This document shows, one piece after another, positions 5,946 through 8,368 of a stretch of 8,368 bases of DNA. The notes beneath the pieces are model-generated. The model did no database searches and was not told where the DNA came from. It saw only the letters and a list, made by a program, of their open reading frames with translations. Origin of the DNA: CAYYOS01 sp964473355. Lineage in GTDB: Bacteria > Pseudomonadota > Gammaproteobacteria > Burkholderiales > REEB80. Location: assembly GCA_964473355.1 (NCBI GenBank), contig CAYYOS010000111.1:1-8368 (forward strand), in the 5' to 3' direction. The first letter of the stretch is position 1, and each line of letters begins with the position of its first letter. The position numbers were made by a program, and so were the translations under genes.

Positions 5946-7223
5946 CGTTGCGATACTCGAGTTTTAGTAATTACATTAATGTCATTGTGGTGGAGTATAC
6001 ATGGAGCTAATGCCGCTTTAGAAATTGAAATCACCGGCGGCGGCGCGAACCAGATTCCCATCGCTATTGTTCCCTTTGCCGGGGAAGGTGCATTAGCGCA
6101 AAGCATTAGCAGTATTGTCGCAGCCGACTTGCAACGCAGTGGTTTATTTAAGTTGGTGGATACTCGCGGCATAGCGCCCCCTAGCGACCCACGCGAAGTG
6201 CGTTATCCGGAGTGGGCGCAGCGCGGCGCCGATGCCATCGCTATCGGGTCACTCGCGGCACGCGGTGATGGCAAATTTGACCTAGCCTTTCGTCTACTCG
6301 ATGTGCTTAAACAAACGCCTTTGAGTGGTTTAAGTTACACCTTAACACCGGCGCAAGCGCGCCTCACCGCGCATCGCATTGCTGATGAGATTTATGAAAA
6401 ATTAACCGGCGACAAAGGCGTATTTAGTACCCATATCGCTTATGTTGTCAAAACCGGCAGCCGCTACGAATTGCAAGTTGCTGATGCGGACGGTTACGGC
6501 GCACGCACGGCCTTAGCATCCAATGAGCCGATTATTTCACCGAGCTGGTCGCCGGACGGCTCACAACTTGCCTACGTGTCCTTCGAAAAAAAGAAGCCCA
6601 TCGTTTATATTCAGTCCTTGCTCACCGGGCAACGGCGGGTATTGGCGGAATTTAAAGGAAATAATAGCGCCCCGACTTGGTCCCCGGACGGCCGCCAATT
6701 ATGTATCGTATTATCGCGTGACGGCAGCTCCCAACTTTACCTCATCAACGCCGACGGCAGCGGCTTACGACGATTTTCTTCCAGTAGCGGCATTGATACC
6801 GAACCTGCGTTTTCGCCCGATGGGCGTAGCATTATTTTCACCTCCGATCGCGGCGGCAGCCCTCAAATTTATCGTCAGCCGACTAGTGGTGGCGCGGCGC
6901 AACGCCTAACTTTTGAAGGGAGTTACAACGTTTCCCCACACTTCAGTCCGGACGGCAAAAGTTTTGCATTTATACAAAGAAATGGTGCCAATTTCCAAGT
7001 GGCTGTGCAGGACTTAAGCACCGGCCAAGTGCAAGTTCTATCGGATAGCCGGCATGATGAATCGCCCAGCTTTGCGCCTAATGGCAAAATGATTATTTAT
7101 GCCACTGAAATTGGCCGCCGCGGCGTACTCGCTACGGTTTCTAGTGATGGTCGTGTCAAGCAGCGATTGTCGCAAACTGCGGGCGATGTGCGCGAACCTG
7201 CGTGGAGCCCCGCCTTCCAATAA
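5940..7223 (+). CDS. tolB: Tol-Pal periplasmic beta-propeller protein TolB
   Basis: TolB is a periplasmic protein that binds Pal through its propeller and TolA through its N-terminus, switching Pal between free and peptidoglycan-bound states. The 427-residue precursor begins with a signal peptide cleaved after about residue 25 (GANA, then ALEIEITGG). The N-terminal alpha/beta domain covers about 30-165 (IPIAIVPFAGEG, DLQRSGLFKLVD). The propeller follows, with WSPDG or close variants at 203-207, 247-251, 291-295, 335-339 and 378-382. A terminal EPAWSP (419-424) supplies the closing strand of the sixth blade. Length and order are normal. ATG 5940 or 5943 starts translation; a strong SD for pal follows its stop after 22 bases. 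Confidence 0.97.
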   Translation: MMRCDTRVLVITLMSLWWSIHGANAALEIEITGGGANQIPIAIVPFAGEGALAQSISSIVAADLQRSGLFKLVDTRGIAPPSDPREVRYPEWAQRGADAIAIGSLAARGDGKFDLAFRLLDVLKQTPLSGLSYTLTPAQARLTAHRIADEIYEKLTGDKGVFSTHIAYVVKTGSRYELQVADADGYGARTALASNEPIISPSWSPDGSQLAYVSFEKKKPIVYIQSLLTGQRRVLAEFKGNNSAPTWSPDGRQLCIVLSRDGSSQLYLINADGSGLRRFSSSSGIDTEPAFSPDGRSIIFTSDRGGSPQIYRQPTSGGAAQRLTFEGSYNVSPHFSPDGKSFAFIQRNGANFQVAVQDLSTGQVQVLSDSRHDESPSFAPNGKMIIYATEIGRRGVLATVSSDGRVKQRLSQTAGDVREPAWSPAFQ

Positions 7224-7245
7224 CCATTCATACAATTAATTTTTT

Positions 7246-7258
7246 AGGAGACATAATG
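7246..7258 (+). promoter_or_regulatory. strong ribosome binding site deciding the pal start
   Basis: AGGAG at 7246-7250, five bases before ATG 7256, is the best Shine-Dalgarno match in the window. It fixes the pal start. The same frame stays open back to an ATG at 7202 inside tolB, but that would put 18 extra residues before the lipoprotein signal. A strong site fits Pal being an abundant outer-membrane lipoprotein in well-studied bacteria. Confidence 0.85.
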
Positions 7259-7804
7259 AATAAAGCACTATTAAGCCTCAGCTGTTTATTTTTTTTAGCC
7301 GCATGCGCGACCGACGATGAGCGTGTGATTAAAGATGATCGCGCGGGCGGCGCGGGAGTAATCGTGCAACCGCCGCCACAAACGAGCGCGCCCACTACGG
7401 GCTCGCAAACCACACCGGTGCCGCAGACTCGGGTCGGCGTAGACCCCTTGCGCGACCCCACGAACATTTTATCGAAACGCAGCGTGTACTTCGCTTATGA
7501 TAGTTATACGGTGGAGGAGCAGTATCGCCCCGTTGTTGAAGCGCACGGGAAATACTTAAGCGGGAAGTCTAATGCTAATGTACTCATTCAAGGTAACACC
7601 GACGAACGCGGCAGCCGTGAGTATAATTTAGCCTTAGGGCAAAAGCGTGCCGAAGCGGTTAAACGTATGCTAAGTGCCTCGGGTGTCGCTGAACGGCAAA
7701 TCGAAGCGGTGAGTCTGGGCGAAGAAAAACCTAAAGCCACGGGTAGCGACGAATCCGCTTGGGCACAAAATCGTCGCGCCGACATCATTTATCAGGGTGA
7801 ATAA
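7256..7804 (+). CDS. pal: peptidoglycan-associated lipoprotein Pal
   Basis: Pal is lipid-anchored in the outer membrane and grips peptidoglycan non-covalently. The 182-residue precursor has a lipoprotein signal ending in the lipobox Leu14-Ala-Ala-Cys17. The residue after the cysteine is Ala, not Asp, which favours outer-membrane sorting. A disordered Thr/Pro/Gln linker (about 30-62, PPP at 39-41) leads to the OmpA-like domain (about 70-182), with SVYFAYDSY, GNTDERGSREYNLALGQKRA and NRRADI. Asp116 and Arg131 match the residues that bind the diaminopimelate side chain. The Asn-Thr-Asp version of the loop, instead of the enterobacterial His-Ala-Asp, resembles betaproteobacterial Pal proteins as I remember them. 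The signal peptide is encoded across an eight-T run (7289-7296). Start chosen from the strong SD and lipobox position. Confidence 0.97.
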   Translation: MNKALLSLSCLFFLAACATDDERVIKDDRAGGAGVIVQPPPQTSAPTTGSQTTPVPQTRVGVDPLRDPTNILSKRSVYFAYDSYTVEEQYRPVVEAHGKYLSGKSNANVLIQGNTDERGSREYNLALGQKRAEAVKRMLSASGVAERQIEAVSLGEEKPKATGSDESAWAQNRRADIIYQGE

Positions 7805-7806
7805 TA

Positions 7807-7820
7807 CCTAACTATTTAGG
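7807..7820 (+). promoter_or_regulatory. small inverted repeat overlapping the cpoB ribosome binding site
   Basis: CCTAA (7807-7811) and TTAGG (7816-7820) form a perfect five-base stem around a four-base loop in the 25-base gap between pal and cpoB. The right arm contains most of the AGGA (7818-7821) that serves as the SD for ATG 7830. Pairing could lower cpoB translation relative to pal. There is no T-run after it, so it is not an intrinsic terminator. The stem is short and AT-containing, so it may be chance. Confidence 0.3.
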
Positions 7821-7829
7821 ATGAGGGCT

Positions 7830-8368
7830 ATGCGCATTTTCTTGTTTATCGTTTTATTTGGTGCTAACGCCTACGTTGGTGCCGCCCTCATGTCCGACGA
7901 TGACGCTCATCGGCGTATTATCAATTTACAGCAGCAGGTACAAGTTTTTGAGGCGCGCATCGCGAGACTTGAAGCAGCGCTTGCGACTAACAAGGGCCCG
8001 GGCGAATTTTTAGCGCAAATGGATGCGTTAAAAAATGAGCTCGCACAGCTACGCGGGCAAATTGAAGTACAAATGCACGAAAGTGAAAACGCGCAAAAGC
8101 GTAATCGCGATTTGTATTCCGACTTGGACGCGCGCATGCGTCAGTTGGAGCGAAACGCCGCGGCGCCGCCCCAACCGCCGCAGGTCGTTCCGTCATCTTC
8201 CGCAACTGACAATAGGCCCGCGGCGCCGACTGGACCCCCCCCGCCTAGCAAACCTGGTATAGCTACCAGCCCGAGCGCCGAGATAGCCGCATATGACGCG
8301 GCTTATGCCTATTTCAAAAGCGGCAACTATGCGGCTGCCATCACCCGGTTTAATAATTTTGTGCAAAC
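7830..8368 (+). CDS. cpoB: cell division coordinator CpoB (YbgF), N-terminal part
   Basis: CpoB is a periplasmic TolA-binding protein that links peptidoglycan synthesis with Tol-Pal-driven outer-membrane constriction. The gene runs off the window after 179 codons. A signal peptide covers about residues 1-18 (Val-Gly-Ala before ALMSDDDA). A charged heptad-like segment (about 26-108) fits the N-terminal trimeric coiled coil. A Pro/Ala/Ser linker (about 110-150, PPPP at 136-139) follows, then the start of the first TPR (AAYDAAYAYFKSGNYAAAI, from 153). Position directly after pal is canonical. ATG 7830 has AGGA eight bases upstream. The in-frame ATG 7821 would add three residues but has its AGG directly adjacent, so is less likely. 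The linker contains a run of eight C (8235-8242). The missing C-terminus should hold the remaining TPRs. Confidence 0.9.
   Translation, partial: MRIFLFIVLFGANAYVGAALMSDDDAHRRIINLQQQVQVFEARIARLEAALATNKGPGEFLAQMDALKNELAQLRGQIEVQMHESENAQKRNRDLYSDLDARMRQLERNAAAPPQPPQVVPSSSATDNRPAAPTGPPPPSKPGIATSPSAEIAAYDAAYAYFKSGNYAAAITRFNNFVQ

Noticed and set aside
6523..6909. A 128-residue + strand open frame within tolB.
   Set aside because: It is fully inside the well-supported TolB propeller in another frame and its protein resembles no family; a shadow ORF.
7202..7255. Upstream extension of pal to an ATG inside tolB.
   Set aside because: It would push the lipobox cysteine to residue 35 and bypass the excellent AGGAG site at 7246-7250.

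Overview
The window is a compact, single-strand stretch of a Gram-negative proteobacterial chromosome, with every gene on the + strand. The order is: 2OG-Fe(II) oxygenase - yebC - ruvC - ruvA - ruvB - tolQ - tolR - tolA - tolB - pal - cpoB (cut by the window end). The Pal peptidoglycan-binding loop (Asn-Thr-Asp-Glu-Arg-Gly, then a Leu-Gly-Gln-Lys-Arg-Ala segment) and the short TolA look most like betaproteobacteria to me. That is a judgement from memory of the families, not a search, and a gammaproteobacterium is not excluded.

Region 1 (1-903) holds a stand-alone iron/2-oxoglutarate dioxygenase. It looks more AT-rich than the core genes and is the least predictable gene here. Region 2 (971-3879) is the yebC-ruvCAB cluster: a YebC-family protein followed by the Holliday-junction resolvase RuvC and the branch-migration motor RuvAB. 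Region 3 (3876-8368) is the Tol-Pal envelope machine. It comprises the inner-membrane motor TolQ-TolR, the periplasm-spanning TolA, the periplasmic propeller TolB, the outer-membrane lipoprotein Pal, and the coordinator CpoB (YbgF). Together these constrict the outer membrane at division and keep it tethered to peptidoglycan.

The two housekeeping modules are joined directly. The ruvB stop overlaps the tolQ start (ATGA), so the thioesterase gene ybgC, which usually sits in front of tolQ, is absent from its place. Other junctions are also tight: ruvC/ruvA share ATGA, tolR/tolA share one base, and the remaining gaps are 7 to 67 bases. No intrinsic terminator is visible, so much of the window may be one transcription unit. 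No stretch over 70 bases lacks a gene.

The most notable point is the ruvC start. The first conventional start codon in frame (GTG at 1759) would remove the catalytic Asp7. The upstream codons encode the expected RuvC N-terminus but contain no ATG, GTG or TTG before the in-frame stop at 1690. Starting at ATT 1711 places all four catalytic acids at exactly the E. coli positions (7, 66, 138, 141). I found no defence system, mobile element, CRISPR array or RNA gene, and apart from these points the region is conserved core genome.
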